Positions 12,701-27,700 are shown, counted from the first letter of the stretch. The stretch is 64,000 bases of DNA from Oasisia sp. SBJ-2009 (GCA_964017155.1 OZ024854.1:69309254-69373253), one strand, 5' to 3'. Numbers and translations: made by a program. Notes: generated from the sequence alone by a model not told the origin.

Positions 12701-15700
12701 TCTCCCTTGTAGACACCATCCTAGATATCTGTATCCCTCTCCCTTGTACACACCATCCTAGATATATGTATCTCTGTCCCTTGTAGACGCCATCCTAGAT
12801 ATCTGTATCCCTCTCCCTTGTAGACACCATCCAAGATATTTCTTTCCCTCTCCCTTGTAGACAGCATCCTAGATATCTGTATCCCTCTCCCTTGTACACA
12901 CCATCCTACATATCTGTTTCCCTCTCCCTTGTAGACAGCATCCTAGATATCTGTATCCCTCTCCCTTGTACACACCATCCTAGATATCTGTATCCCTCTC
13001 CCTTGTACACACCATCCTAGATATCTGTTTCCCTCTCCCTTTTAGACAGCATCCTAGATATCTGTATCCCTCTCCCTTGTACACACCATCCTAGATATCT
13101 GTTTCCCTCTCCCTTGTACACACCATCCTAGATATCTGTATCCCTCTCCCTTGTAGATGCCATCCTAGATATCTGTTTCCCTCTCCCTTGTAGACAGCAT
13201 CCTAGATATCTGTTTCCCTCTCCCTTGTACACACCATCCTATATATCTGTATCTCTCTCCCTTGTAGACGCCATCCTAGATATCTGTATCCCTCTCCCTT
13301 GTAGACGCCATCCTATATATCTATATCCCTCTCCCTTGTACACACCATCCAAGATATCTGTTTCCCTCTCCCTTGTAGACAGCATCCGAGATATCTGTAT
13401 CCCTCTCCCTTGTACACACCATCCTACATATCTGTTTCCCTCTCCCTTGTAGACAGCATCCTAGATATCTGTATCCCTCTCCCTTGTACACACCATCCTA
13501 GATATCTGTATCCCTCTCCCTTGTACACACCATCCTAGATATCTGTTTCCCTCTCCCTTGTAGACAGCATCCTAGATATCTGTATCCCTCTCCCTTGTAG
13601 ACACCATCCTAGATATCTGTTTCCCTCTCCGTTTTAGACAGCATCCTAGATATCTGTATCCCTCTCCCTTGTACACACCATCCTAGATATCTGTTTCCCT
13701 CTCCCTTGTACACACCATCCTAGATATCTGTATCCCTCTCCATTGTAGATGCCATCCTAGATATCTGTTTCCCTCTCCCTTGTAGACAGCATCCTAGATA
13801 TCTGTTTCCCTCTCCCTTGTACACACCATCCTAGATATCTGTATCTCTCTTCCTTGTAGACGCCATCCTAGATATCTGTATCCCTCTCCCTAGTAGATGC
13901 CATCCTATATATCTATATCCCTCTCCCTTGTACACACCATCCTAGATATCTGTATCCCTCTCCCTTGTAGAGAGCATCCTAGATATCTGTATCCCTCTCC
14001 CTTGTAGACGCCATCCTATATATCTGTACCCCTCTCCCTTGTAGACACCATCCTAGATATCTGTACCCCTCTCCCTCGTACACACCATCCTAGATATCTG
14101 TATCCCTCTCCCTTGTAGACAGCATCCTAGATATCTGTATCCCTCTCCCTTGTAGACACCATCCTAGATATCTGTATCCCTCTCCCTTGTACACACCATC
14201 CTAGATATCTGTTTCCCTCTCCCTTGTAGACAGCATCCTAGATATCTGTATCCCTCTCCCTTGTAGACAGCATCCTAGATATCTGTATCCCTCTCCCTTG
14301 TAGACACCATCCAAGATATCTGTTTCCCTCTCCCTTGTAGACAGCATCCTAGATATCTGTATCCCTCTCCCATGTACACACCATCCTACATATCTGTTTC
14401 CCTCTCCCTTGTAGACAGCATCCTAGATATCTGTATCCCTCTGCCTTGTACACACCATCCTAGATATCTGTATCCCTCTCCCTTGTACACACCATCCTAG
14501 ATATCTGTTTCCCTCTCCCTTGTAGACAGCATCCTAGATATCTGTATCCCTCTCCCTTGTAGACACCATCCTAGATATCTGTTTCCCTCTCCCTTGTAGA
14601 CAGCATCCTAGATATCTGTATCCCTCTCCCTTGTACACACCATCCTAGATATCTGTTTCCCTCTCCCTTGTACACACCATCCTAGATATCTGTATCCCTC
14701 TCCCTTGTAGATGCCATCCTAGATATATGTTTCCCTCTCCCTTGTACACACCATCCTAGATATCTGTATCTCTCTCCCTTGTAGACGCCATCCTAGATAT
14801 CTGTATCCCTCTCCCTTGTAGACGCCATCCTATATATCTATATCCCTGTCCCTTGTACACACCATCCTAGATATCTGTATCCCTCTCCCTTGTACACACC
14901 ATCCTACATATCTGTTTCCCTCTCCCTTGTAGACAGCATCCTAGATATCTGTATCCCTCTCCCTTGTAGACACCATCCTAGATATCTGTATCCTTCTCCC
15001 TTGTACACACCATCCTAGATATCTGTATCCCTCTCCCTTGTAGACGCCATCCTAGATATCTGTATCCCTCTCCCTTGTTGACACCATCCTAGATATCTGT
15101 ATCCCTCTCCCTTGTAGACGCCATCCTAGACATCTGTATCCCTCTCCCTTGTAGACACCATCCTAGATATCTGTATCCCTCCCTTGTAGACACCATCCTA
15201 GATATCTGTATCCCTCTCCCTTGTAGACGCCATCCTAGATATCTGTATCCCTCTCCCTTGTAGACACCATCCTAGATATCTGTATCCCTCTCCCTTGTAC
15301 ACACCATCCTAGATATATGTACCCCTCTCCCTCGTACCATCCTAGATATCTGTATCCCTCTCCCTTGTAGACAGCATCCTAGATATCTGTATCCCTCTCC
15401 CTTGTAGACACCATCCTATATATCTGTATCCCTCTCCCTTGTAGACAGCATCCTAGATATCTGTATCCCTCTCCCTTGTACACACCATCCTAGATATCTT
15501 GTTTCCCTCTCCCTTGTACACACCATCCTAGATATCTGTATCCCTCTCCCTTGTAGACGCCATCCTAGATATCTGTTTCCCTCTCCCTTGTAGACAGCAT
15601 CCTAGATATCTGTTTCCCTCTCCCTTGTACACACCATCCTAGATATCTGTATCTCTCTCCCTTGTAGACGCCATCCTAGATATCTGTATCCCTCTCCCTT

Positions 15701-18700
15701 GTAGACGCCATCCTAGATATCTATATCCCTCTCCCTTGTACACACCATCCTAGACATCTGTATCCCTCTCCCTTGTAGACGCCATCCTAGATATCTGTAT
15801 CCCTCTCCCTTGTAGACGCCATCCTAGATATCTGTATCCCTCTCCCTTGTAGACGCCATCCTAGATATCTGTATCCCTCTCCCTTGTACACGCCATCCTA
15901 GATATCTGTATCCCTCTCCCTTGTAGACGCCATCCTAGATATATGTATCCCTCTCCCTTGTAGACGCCATCCTAGATATCTGTACCCCTCTCCCTTGTAC
16001 ACACCATCCTATATATCTGTATTCCTCTCCCTTGTAAACACCATCCTAGATATCTGTATCCCTCTCCCTTGTACACACCATCCTAGATATCTGTTTCCCT
16101 CTCCCTTCTACACAGCATCCTAGATATCTGTATCCCTCTCCCTTGTAGACACCACCCTAGATATCTGTATCCCTCTCCCTTGTAGACGCCATCGTAGATA
16201 TCTGTATCCCTCTCCCTTGTAGACACCATCCTAGAGATCTGTATCCCTCTCCCTTGTAGACACCACCCTAGATATCTGTATCCCTCTCCCTTGTAGACGC
16301 CATCCTAGATATCTGTATCCCTCTCCCTTGTAGACGCCATCGTAGATATCTGTATCCCTCTCCCTTGTAGACACCATCCTAGAGATCTGTATCCCTCTCC
16401 CTTGTAGACGCCATCGTAGATATCTGTATCCCTCTCCCTTGTAGACACCATCCTAGAGATCTGTATCCCTCTCCCTTGTAGACGCCATCGTAGATATCTG
16501 TATCCCTCTCCCTTGTAGACACCATCCTAGAGATCTGTATCCCTCTCCCTTGTAGACACCACCCTAGATATCTGTATCCCTCTCCCTTGTAGACACCACC
16601 CTAGATATCTGTATCCCTCTCCCTTGTAGACATTTCCTCACTGTTTGCCCCACTCCCTTGTAGGCAGCATCCTGCGGGAGGAAGATGAGTCGGAGGAGGA
16701 CGGAGACGGGGAGGTGGAGCGGCCGTGGTACGTGGAGCAGCTGTACCAGTTGTTTGGGCGGGAGGCTGATGACTTCCTCCATCCCAAGATGGAGCAGGAA
16801 TCAAAGATGTCTGCCCGAATGGACCTGCCTCTGGCCCGACAGAGGGAAGGAGGTAGGTGCTGGGGGAGGGTGGAGGAGCACAGGGAGGGTGGAAGGACAC
16901 GGAGAGTGGAGAGACACAGGGAGGGTGGAGGAGCACAGGGAGGGTGGAAGGACACGGAGAGTGGAGAGACACAGGGAGGGTGGAGGAGCACAGGGAGGGT
17001 GGAAGGACAAGGAGAGTGGAGAGATACAGGGAGGGTGGAGAGACACAGGGAGGGTGGAGAGATACAGGGAGGGTGGAGAGATACAGGGAGTGTGGAGAGA
17101 TACAGGGAGGGTGGAGAGATACAGGGAGGGTGGAGAGATACAGGGAGGGTGGAGAGATACAGGGAGGGTGGAGAGATACAGGGAGGGTGGAGAGATACAG
17201 GGAGGGTGGAGAGATACGGGGAGGGTGGAGAGATACGGGGAGTGTGGAAAGATACGGGGATGGTGGAGAGACAGGGAAAGTGGAGAGATGCAGGGATGGT
17301 GGAGAGATACAGGGAGGGTGGAAAGATACAGGGAGGGTGGAGAGATATAGGGAGGGTGGAGAGACACAGGGAGGGTGGAGAGATACAGGGAGGGTGGAGA
17401 GATACAGGGAGGGTGGAGAGATACAGGGAGGGCGGAGAGATACAGGGAGGGTGGAGAGACACAGGGAGGGTGGAGAGATACAGGGAGGGTGGAGAGACAG
17501 GGAGGGTGGAGAGACACAAGGAGGGTGGAGAGATACAGGTAGAGTGGAGAAACACAGGGAGGGTGGAGATATACAGGGAGGGTAGAGAGATACAGGGAGG
17601 GTGGAGAGACACAGGGAGGCTGGAGAGACATAGGGATGGGGGAGGGACACATGGATGGTGGAGAGATACAGGGAGGGTGGAGAGATACAGGGAGGGTGGA
17701 GAGACAGGGGGGTGGAGAGACACAGGGAGAGGGTAGAGAGATACAGGGAGGGTGGAGAGATACAGGGAGGGTGGAGAGACACAGGGAGAGTGGAGAGACA
17801 CAGGGAGGGTGGAGAGACATGGGGTGGTGGAGAGACACACGAGGAGGGTAGAGAGATACAGGGAGGGTGGAGAGATACAGGGAGGGTGGAGAGATACAGG
17901 GAGGGTGGAGAGATACAGGTAGGGTGGAGAGACACAGGGAGAGTGGAGAGACATGGGGATGGTGCAGAGACACACGAGGAGGGTAGAGAGATACAGGGAG
18001 AGTGAAGAGACACAGGGAGGGTGGAGAGACACAGGTAGGGTGGAGAGACATAGGGAGGGTGGAGAGACACAGGGATGGTGGAGAGATACAGGGAGGGTGG
18101 AGAGATACAGGGAGGGTGGAGAGACACAGGGAGAGTGGAGAGACACAGGGAGGGTGGAGAGATACAGGAAGGATGGAGAGACACAGGGAGGGTGGAGAGA
18201 CACAGGGAGGGTGGAGAGACAGAGGGAGGGTGGAGAGACACAGGGAGGGTGGAGAGACACAGGGAGGGTGGAGAGACACAAGGAGGGTGGAGAGATACAG
18301 GGAGGGTGGAGAGACACAAGGAGGGTGGAGAGATACAGGGAGGGTGGAGAGACACAGGGAGGGTGGAGAGACACAGGGAGGGTGGAGAGACACAGGGAAG
18401 GTGGAGAGACACAGAGAAGGCTGACAGATAGAGAGGTTGGAGAGACATAGGGAGGGTGGAGAGACACAGGGAGGGTGGAGAGATACAGGGAGGGTGGAGA
18501 GACACAAGGAGGGTGGAGAGATACAGGGAGGGTGGAGAGACACAGGGAGGGTGGAGAGACACAGGGAGGGTGGAGAGACACAGGGAGGGTGGAGAGACAC
18601 AGAGAAGGCTCACAGATAGAGAGGTTGGAGAGACATAGGGAGGGTGGAGAGACACAGGGAGGGTGGAGAGATACAGGGAGGGTGGAGAGACACAGAGAAG

Positions 18701-21700
18701 GCTGACAGATAGAGAGGGTGGAGAGACATAGGAAGGGTGGAGAGACACAGGGAGGGTGGAGAGACACAGGGAGGGTGGAGAGATACAGGGAGGGTGGAGA
18801 GATACAGGGAGGGTGGAGAGACACAGAGAAGGCTGACAGATAGAGAGGGTGGAGAGACATAGGAAGGGTGGAGAGACATAGGGAGGGTGGAGAGACACAG
18901 GGAGGGTGGAGAGACACAGGGAGGGTGGAGAGACACAGAGAGGGCGGAGAGATAGAGAGGGTGGAGATACACAGGCAGGATGGAGGGACAGAGAGGATGG
19001 AGAGACATAGGAGCAGGAGTCATTTGGGAAGACTGTATGTTTTCCTAATTAATCCATTTTGTCGATGTTTGCAGTATGCTAGCAGCACTCATTTTGGTCT
19101 ATCCATTAATAATACTGGCTTATGCCAGAAATGCTATTGGTTCACAATAGTAACATTGTTTTTCCTGACAGTAATATTACTTATTTAAGGCAATTCTAGT
19201 ACTGGTTTCTTGCAGTACAAAATGCGTGTGTGTGACAGATCTGGGTGCTGGTGGACTGTGGACAATGTTGCGTGAAGACTCGTACCTCAAACTCTTGCAT
19301 GAGGACTCAACCATCTCTAATGAGCTGAAGGTATGATTCTATTGACATCATTTTTCATTGTGCATTTGCGTGTTTACCTGACTTAATAATTCTGTCAAAT
19401 CATTCTCTTTTGTGTGTTATTTATAATTTTCTCTGACAAAATATGAACAAAAGATATGCTTCAGGATAAATAGCTTCTTAGCAAAGCATAAAAAATGTCA
19501 CCACTTTAGGCATGTGATCAACTGTAGGGAATGTCACCATGCACTTGATACAATTGATCACCTGGCTAGTGTTTTACATGTGCACTTTATAAAAGATTGT
19601 TTTACCATAACGCTGCTTTGTGCATACATCCTGGATGATAACTGAAACTACATATGTCACCCCACTAACTCTGAACACACACCAAGGCCATCTGTAGTCA
19701 CACAATTCTCGACCAGGTGGAAAAATAGCAGCACTAGTATTATTTGCATGTCAATATCATTGTGTACGATGAACTAACTTGCAAGATACTTTGGTGATTC
19801 TGAGACTTAAGGATGCTCACTGAAACAAACTTTGATGAAATGACACTGGCCAACCCTGAACCAACTTCAGCAAACTCTGAAGCTGAACAACAAAAGGTCC
19901 CAGCCAGGTGTCTGTGTGCATATTGTAAATAGGGACAGACCCGTGTTCAACAGTCAGGGAGATGTTATATGTAAATAGGGACAGACCCGTGTTCAACAGT
20001 CAGGGAGATGTTATATGTAAATAGGGACAGACCGGTGTTCAACAGTCAGGGAGATGTTATATGTAAATAGGGACAGACCGGTGTTCAACAGTCAGGGAGA
20101 TGTTATATGTAAATAGGGACAGACCCATGTTCAACAGTCAGAGAGATGTTATATGTAAATAGGGACAGACCGGTGTTCAACAGTCAGGGAGATGTTATAT
20201 GTAAATAGGGACAGACCCGTGTTCAACAGTCAGGGAGATGTTATATGTAAATAGGGACAGACCGGTGTTCAACAGTCAGGGAGATGTTATATGTAAATAG
20301 GGACAGACCCGTGTTCAACAGTCAGGGAGATGTTATATGTAAATAGGGACAGACCCGTGTTCAACAGTCAGGGAGATGTTATATGTAAATAGGGACAGAC
20401 CCGTGTTCAACAGTCAGGGAGATGTTATATGTAAATAGGGACAGACCCGTGTTCAACAGTCAGGGAGATGTTATATGTAAATAGGGACAGACCCGTGTCC
20501 AACAGTCAGGGAGATGTTATATGTAAATAGGGACAGACCCGTGTTCAACAGTCAGGGAAATGTTATATGTAAGCTTTTAGTGTAGTCAGTATCAGACTAG
20601 TTTCCAGTGTGTAGAATAAGGTATTATATACGTCTAAAAATAATACATTTTTCTAAAAGGCAATGTCTTGATGCTGTTGTTGGGTTGTGTAGGCAGACTA
20701 CAGGACCATCATCAAACAGTGTCTTGGTGTTGTTGGGTTTTGTAAGCAGACTACAGGACCATCATCAAACAGTGTCTTGATGTTGCTGTTGGGTTTTGTA
20801 GGCAGACTACAGGACCATCATCAAACAGTATCTTGATGTTGTTGGGTTTTGTAAGCAGACTACAGGACCATCATCAAACAGTGTCTTGATGCTGTTGCAT
20901 GTAGTGTTCAGAAGCCTCACATGGCAGTGTTTGATGTTGTTGTTGGTTGTGCAGGCAGCCTATAATGTCTTCATCTAACTGTGTCTTGATGTTGTTGTTG
21001 GTTGTTGAAGGAATGCTACAGTTCATTCATATGATAGTGTCTTGATGTTGTTGTCAGTTGTTGCAGATGGCTTACAATTCCTGCATATAACAGTGTCTTG
21101 ATGTTGTTGGTTGTTGCAGGCGGCCTACAGTTCCTTCATCCGACAGTGTCTCGTGCATAGGAAGAAACCTGTAGAAAGAAACTTTTGTGCAGAAGCCGAT
21201 GTAAGTATACATTATCAGCCGATTGCATCAGTACTAGATACGTAAATTATTTTGTAAAAAAGACAAGTATCTCAGAAGGCAAGGTTACACTGAGAGTAAA
21301 CAACACGACTAACAAGTATCTCAGAAGGCAGGGTTACATTGAGAGTAAACAGCATGACTAACAAGTATCTCAGAAGGCAGGGTTACACTGAGAGTAAACA
21401 ACATGACTAACAAGTATCTCAGAAGACAGGGTTACACTGAGAGTAAACAACATGACTAACAAGTATCTCAGAAGGCAGGGTTACACTGAGAGTAAACAAC
21501 ATGACTAACAAGTATCTCAGAAGGCAGGGTTACACTGAGAGTAAACAACATGACTAACAAGTATCTCAGAAGGCAGGGTTACACTGAGAGTAAACAACAT
21601 GACTAACAAGTATCTCAGAAGACAGGGTTACAGTGAGAGTAAACAACATGACTAACAAGTATCTCAGAAGGCAGGGTTACACTGAGAGTAAACAACATGA

Positions 21701-24700
21701 CTAACAAGTATCTCAGAAGGCAGGGTTACAGTGAGAGTAAACAGCATCACTGAGCACGCTAAAGACTATCTTGAGTTTCCATCCTGGGCTTTTGTATTCA
21801 CCATTTTGCATATTTGGTGGTCACATCATTAGCACATGGACACTTTGTGACATTATTAGCACCTGCAAACTTTACGATCACATAATTAAACCCTGTACAT
21901 TTTGTAGTCACAATAATAACACCTGTATACTCTGTGATCACAGCATGAACACAGACCTGGATACTCTGTGATCACAGCATGAACACAGACCTGTATACTC
22001 TGTGATCACAGCATGAACACAGACCTGGATACTCTGTGATCACAGCATGAACACAGACCTGTATACTCTGTGATCACAGCATGAACACAGACCTGTATAC
22101 TCTGTGATCACAGCATGAACACAGACCTGGATACTCTGTGATCACAGCATGAACACAGACCTGTATACTCTGTGATCACAGCATGAACACAGACCTGTAT
22201 ACTCTGTGATCACAGCATGAACACAGACCTGTATACTCTGTGATCACAGCATGAACACAGACCTGGATACTCTGTGATCACAGCATGAACACAGACCTGT
22301 ATACTCTGTGATCACAGCATGAACACAGACCTGGATACTCTGTGATCACAGCATGAACACAGACCTGTATACTCTGTGATCACGGCATGAACACAGACCT
22401 GGATACTCTGTGATCACAGCATGAACACAGACCTGTATACTATGTGATCACGGCATGAACACAGACCTGGATACTCTGTGATCACAGCATGAACACAGAC
22501 CTGTATACTCTGTGATCATAGCATGAACACAGACCTGTATACTCTGTGATCACAGCATGAACACAGACCTGTATACTATGTGATCACGGCATGAACACAG
22601 ACCTGGATACTCTGTGATCACAGCATGAACACAGACCTGTATACTAGTGATCACAGCATGAACACAGACCTGGATACTCTGTGATCACAGCATGAACACA
22701 GACCTGTATACTCTGTGATCACAGCATGAACACAGACCTGAATACTCTGTGATCACAGCATGAACACAGACCTGGATACTCTGTGATCACAGCATGAACA
22801 CAGACCTGTATACTCTGTGATCACAGCATGAACACAGACCTGAATACTCTGTGATCACAGCATGAACACAGACCTGGATACTCTGTGATCACGGCATGAA
22901 CACAGACCTGGATACTCTGTGATCACAGCATGAACACAGACCTGTATACTATGTGATCATAGCATGAACACAGACCTGTATACTAGTGATCATAGCATGA
23001 ACACAGACCTGTATACTAGTGATCACAGCATGAACACAGACCTGTATACTAGTGATCACAGCATGAACACAGACCTGGATACTAGTGATCACAGCATGAA
23101 CACAGACCTGGATACTCTGTGATCACAGCATGAACACAGACCTGTATACTAGTGATCACAGCATGAACACAGACCTGGATACTCTGTGATCACAGCATGA
23201 ACACAGACCTGTATACTAGTGATCACAGCATGAACACAGACCTGGATACTCTGTGATCACAGCATGAACACAGACCTGTATACTAGTGATCACAGCATGA
23301 ACACAGACCTGGATACTCTGTGATCACAGCATGAACACAGACCTGGATACTCTGTGATCACAGCATGAACACAGACCTGTATACTAGTGATCACAGCATG
23401 AACACAGACCTGGATACTCTGTGATCACAGCATGAACACAGACCTGTATACTAGTGATCACAGCATGAACACAGACGTGGATACTAGTGATCACAGCATG
23501 AACACAGACCTGGATACTCTGTGATCACAGCATGAACACAGACCTGTATACTAGTGATCACAGCATGAACACAGACCTGGATACTCTGTGATCACAGCAT
23601 GAACACAGACCTGTATACTAGTGATCACAGCATGAACACAGACCTGGATACTCTGTGATCATAGCATGAACACAGACCTGTATACTAGTGATCACAGCAT
23701 GAACACAGACCTGGATACTCTGTGATCACAGCATGAACACAGACCTGTATACTAGTGATCACAGCATGAACACAGACCTGGATACTCTGTGATTACAGCA
23801 TGAACACAGACCTGGATACTCTGTGATCACAGCATGAACACAGACCTGGATACTCTGTGATCACAGCATGAACACAGACGTGGATACTCTGTGATCACAG
23901 CATGAACACAGACCTGGATACTCTGTGATCACAGCATGAACACAGACGTGGATACTCTGTGATCATGTTCAGACCTGCATGTAGACTGTCTTTCCTTCTG
24001 TGTGAGTCGACACATACATACTAATGTTAGTCCCAAAACATTCCAATTAAATGTATAATTGTATTATTTGGAATATGTTTCTTTGAAAATAAATGCACTT
24101 TGGAATTGATCATGAAAATGGTATCTTCTTTCAGGTTCCAGAGTTATAACAACTCACAGTTGAGTTTCTTTAATAAACAATGTCTACTTATCTCAGGTTC
24201 CAGAGTTATAACAACTCACAGATGAGTTTCTTTAATAATCAATGTCTACTTATCTCAGGTTCCAGAGTTATAACAACTCACAGTTGAGTTTCTTTAATAA
24301 ACAATGTCTACTTATCTCAGGTTCCAGAGTTATAACAACTCACAGATGAGTTTCTTTAATAAACAATGTCTGTTTCTTTCAGGTTCCAGAGTTACAACAA
24401 CTCATGGACGAGTCTCGTATCCGGGAGGCCCAGAATTTCACTCACAAGGTGGAGCTGATGTACAGGGCTTCGCGGAGCAACAAGGACCGAGCTCTCATTC
24501 TCTTACACAACAACCCCGCCACACAACTACCAGCCAGTGGTGACGCCAGTGGTGACGATGGCATCGCGCAGTATCTGCCGTCATTCTCAGATAACAACAG
24601 CTGTGTAAGTGGCCCTGGCAGACGTTTACAATGACACACTACAGTCAGAAAACTAGTTTTTATGCAAATATGTTCAAAATACTGAAATCTCTTATGCAAA

Positions 24701-27700
24701 TAGATATTTAGATATGACAACATTAAACAGGTGTTTTGACATGACAGCATTAAACAGGTGTTTTGATGTGACACCATTAACAGGTGTTTTAATGTGACAG
24801 CATTAAACAGGTGTTTTGACATGACAGCATTAAACAGGTGTTTTGACATGACAGCATTAAACAGGTGTTTTGATGTGACACCATTAACAGGTGTTTTAAT
24901 GTGACAGCATTAAACAGGTGTTTTGACATAACAGCATTAAACAGGTGTTTTGACATGAGTGCACTACACAGGTGTCTTCCACACCCTCCATCATAAATCC
25001 CACCTAGAAAGCACTTGCCATGTTCTGAGAACTCAGTAGTTAAACAACTATGCCGTTTGCTGAAATATATTTAAATATAATTATAATGCATACAGTTGGT
25101 CCAGATGCATCTCCTAAACATATATATAACCATTCAAGTATAATTAACTTAGTGAATAATGTGCTCAAGCTTTAATTTGGAACATCGTTACGTTCATAGA
25201 CACGCCACTAATTGAGCGTAGCAACCATAGAATTTAGTGCTATGTCGTAATTATAATGTTTTCATTCAGAGCTCCGTTGAATTTCTTTGTGAACTTTTAC
25301 CCTGCAGGTTTTTTTGGTGGTTTTTAAATGGCCGAGTGTTGCATTCTCATGATATTAGTCACAAGAATGGTTGGGGTTATTGGTAACGTGTGAAATGTCA
25401 TTCTTTGAATGTGAAATCCCAAGGTAGAAAACACTGAAGTCTGTTACCTGGCTGAGCCACTACCTGACAATACCTAGTTGCCATGTGCAGCGTTTGGCAC
25501 TACCTGGAGGCCACTAATACTACACGGAGGCCAATGACACTACCTGGAGGCCAATGACACTAACTGGAGGCCACTAACACTACATGGAGGCCACTGGCAC
25601 TATCTGGAAGCCTCTGGCACTACCTGCAGGCCACAGGCACTATCAGGAGGCCACTGGCACTATATGGAGGCCACTAACACTACCTGGAGGCCAATGACAC
25701 TACAAGGAGGCCACTGACACTACCTGGAGGCCACTGACACTACCTGGAGGCCACTGATACTACACGGAGGCCACTGACACTACCTGCAGGCCACTAACAC
25801 TATCAGGAGGCCACTGACACTACACGGAGGCCACTGGCACTATCAGGAGGCCACTGACACAACCTGCAGGCCATTGGCACTTCCTGGAAGCCACTGGCAA
25901 TACAAGGAGGCCACTGGCACTATCTGGAAGCCTCTGGCACTACCTGCAGGCCACAGGCACTATCAGGAGGCCACTGGCACTATATGGAGGCCACTAACAC
26001 TACCTGGAGGCCAATGACAGTACAAGGAGGCCACTGACACTACCTGGAGGCCACTGATACTACACGGAGGCCACTGACACTACACGGAGGCCACTGGCAC
26101 TATCTGGAGGCCACTATTACTATGTATCACTACCTGGAGGCCATTGGCACTACCTGTCACTACCTGTCACTGGCAGCAACTGGCACTACTGTCCTAGCTA
26201 CGGTCTAGTCTCTTATCTAGAGCTGTGTGTGCATGCAAGTGTGAATGTGTGTGCGTGTGTGTGTGTGTGTGTGCATGCATGCGTGCGTGTGTGCACATAA
26301 CTACAACAATAATTACAGATTTAATGGGAAAGGCTTGGTCATGCTTGGACAGGCTGGTATGCTTGACTGCCCCATTGCGTGCTGGGATTGTTTGGAATAG
26401 TAGTTGTTTGCAGTGTCCTTTATGATGGCACTTTGCCTTCATTGTTGTGGAAATCATTTACCTTGACTGGGTGATGTGGTATGTTGCATTGAGGTGATCC
26501 TTCCGTGTTCTCATGCAAACACTTTTGCACGAGTCACCATTTCCTGTATGCTTTTCTGCATGTTGGAGAAATGTGTAAACATAGGATAACAATAATATAA
26601 TTCATGGGCTGGTGCAAACTGAACCTGGACTCAACAGATGCCCCAGGCTCCTTGGTTGCTGCCAGTGACACAAGTTTTGTCTCCATAGAGACCTTCAGTT
26701 CATCTTAGTCTCTTTGGTTGCAGGCCAGTGGTGAAGGTTCTGAGTATGTCTACAAGAAATGGCTCAAGTCAGACCATGCCAGAGAGGCAATGTCCGAGCG
26801 GTCAAGTGAAGACTGGTCATTTGTTGTGCCAGAAAAAGAAGTCGGGAAAACAGAGACTAAAACACACCGTATCAAGTTCTTAAAGGTAAACACAAAGACA
26901 CAAACACACATACACAAACACACATACACAAACACACATACACAGGCACTTGGTTGTCGCTGCTTTCATCTTGTGCCAACATTATTTTATAATAAATACA
27001 TTTTATAATATATAATGTATAATATATATATATATATATTATATATATATAAGTCTAAGGGCAGCTTATGTCGACCAGTGCCTAGAGCACCGGCTTATGT
27101 AGACCAGGCATATTTTTTAATTTAATATATTTTCCAAAGATATAAAACTGGAACATTATTTCTAATTCTAATGTATGACACATAATGAAAGTTCATCAAA
27201 ATATTTCAATAAATAAGGTATATGCAAAAAAATCGGTCTACATAAATCCGCGTATGCATAGATGCCGATTTATGTAGACCGGATCAACGCCGGAAGCTGC
27301 ATATATTTATTTAGCCTTTTTTGCGGTAGACCGCCGAATCTAGTAAACAGTAAAACACTGTTGCGAAATATATACTAAGTCGAATCCCAATACCAGCAAA
27401 GTTATGTTTTATCAGGAATGTATCGATGCAACAAAGACAATTTTTTTTACTAATTTACGCGTAATAATATAGCCTTTTGCATCAGTATGAAGCATATCAT
27501 ACACTGAACACGAAACTCCAACCCTTCGTTTTTGTATATACCATAAATATAGAGTTATAAGAACTTTGACCCGGTATACATATCCCGGCACACAATATAC
27601 TCAAAAATATGCACGGCGCCGGAAAAAACATGTTCAAAATCACTTAAGATGTTGGTCATTTAAAAATTAATTACGCACAGTACTTCACTGTCATATGAAC

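Noticed and set aside
8358..16628. CRISPR-like array
   Set aside because: Direct repeats are contiguous with no unique spacers, in a eukaryotic intron; it is a minisatellite.
16601..18917. Minus-strand ORFs of 599-765 codons (Ser-Leu-His-Pro-Pro repeats) and several + strand Glu/Arg/Gly-rich ORFs
   Set aside because: They are produced by reading a 19 bp minisatellite that lacks stops in these frames. Overlapping frames are equally open, and composition is purely that of the repeat.
21895..23967. TGTGATCACA as bacterial CRP sites
   Set aside because: The motif fits the CRP consensus, but the window is clearly eukaryotic, so that reading has no meaning here.
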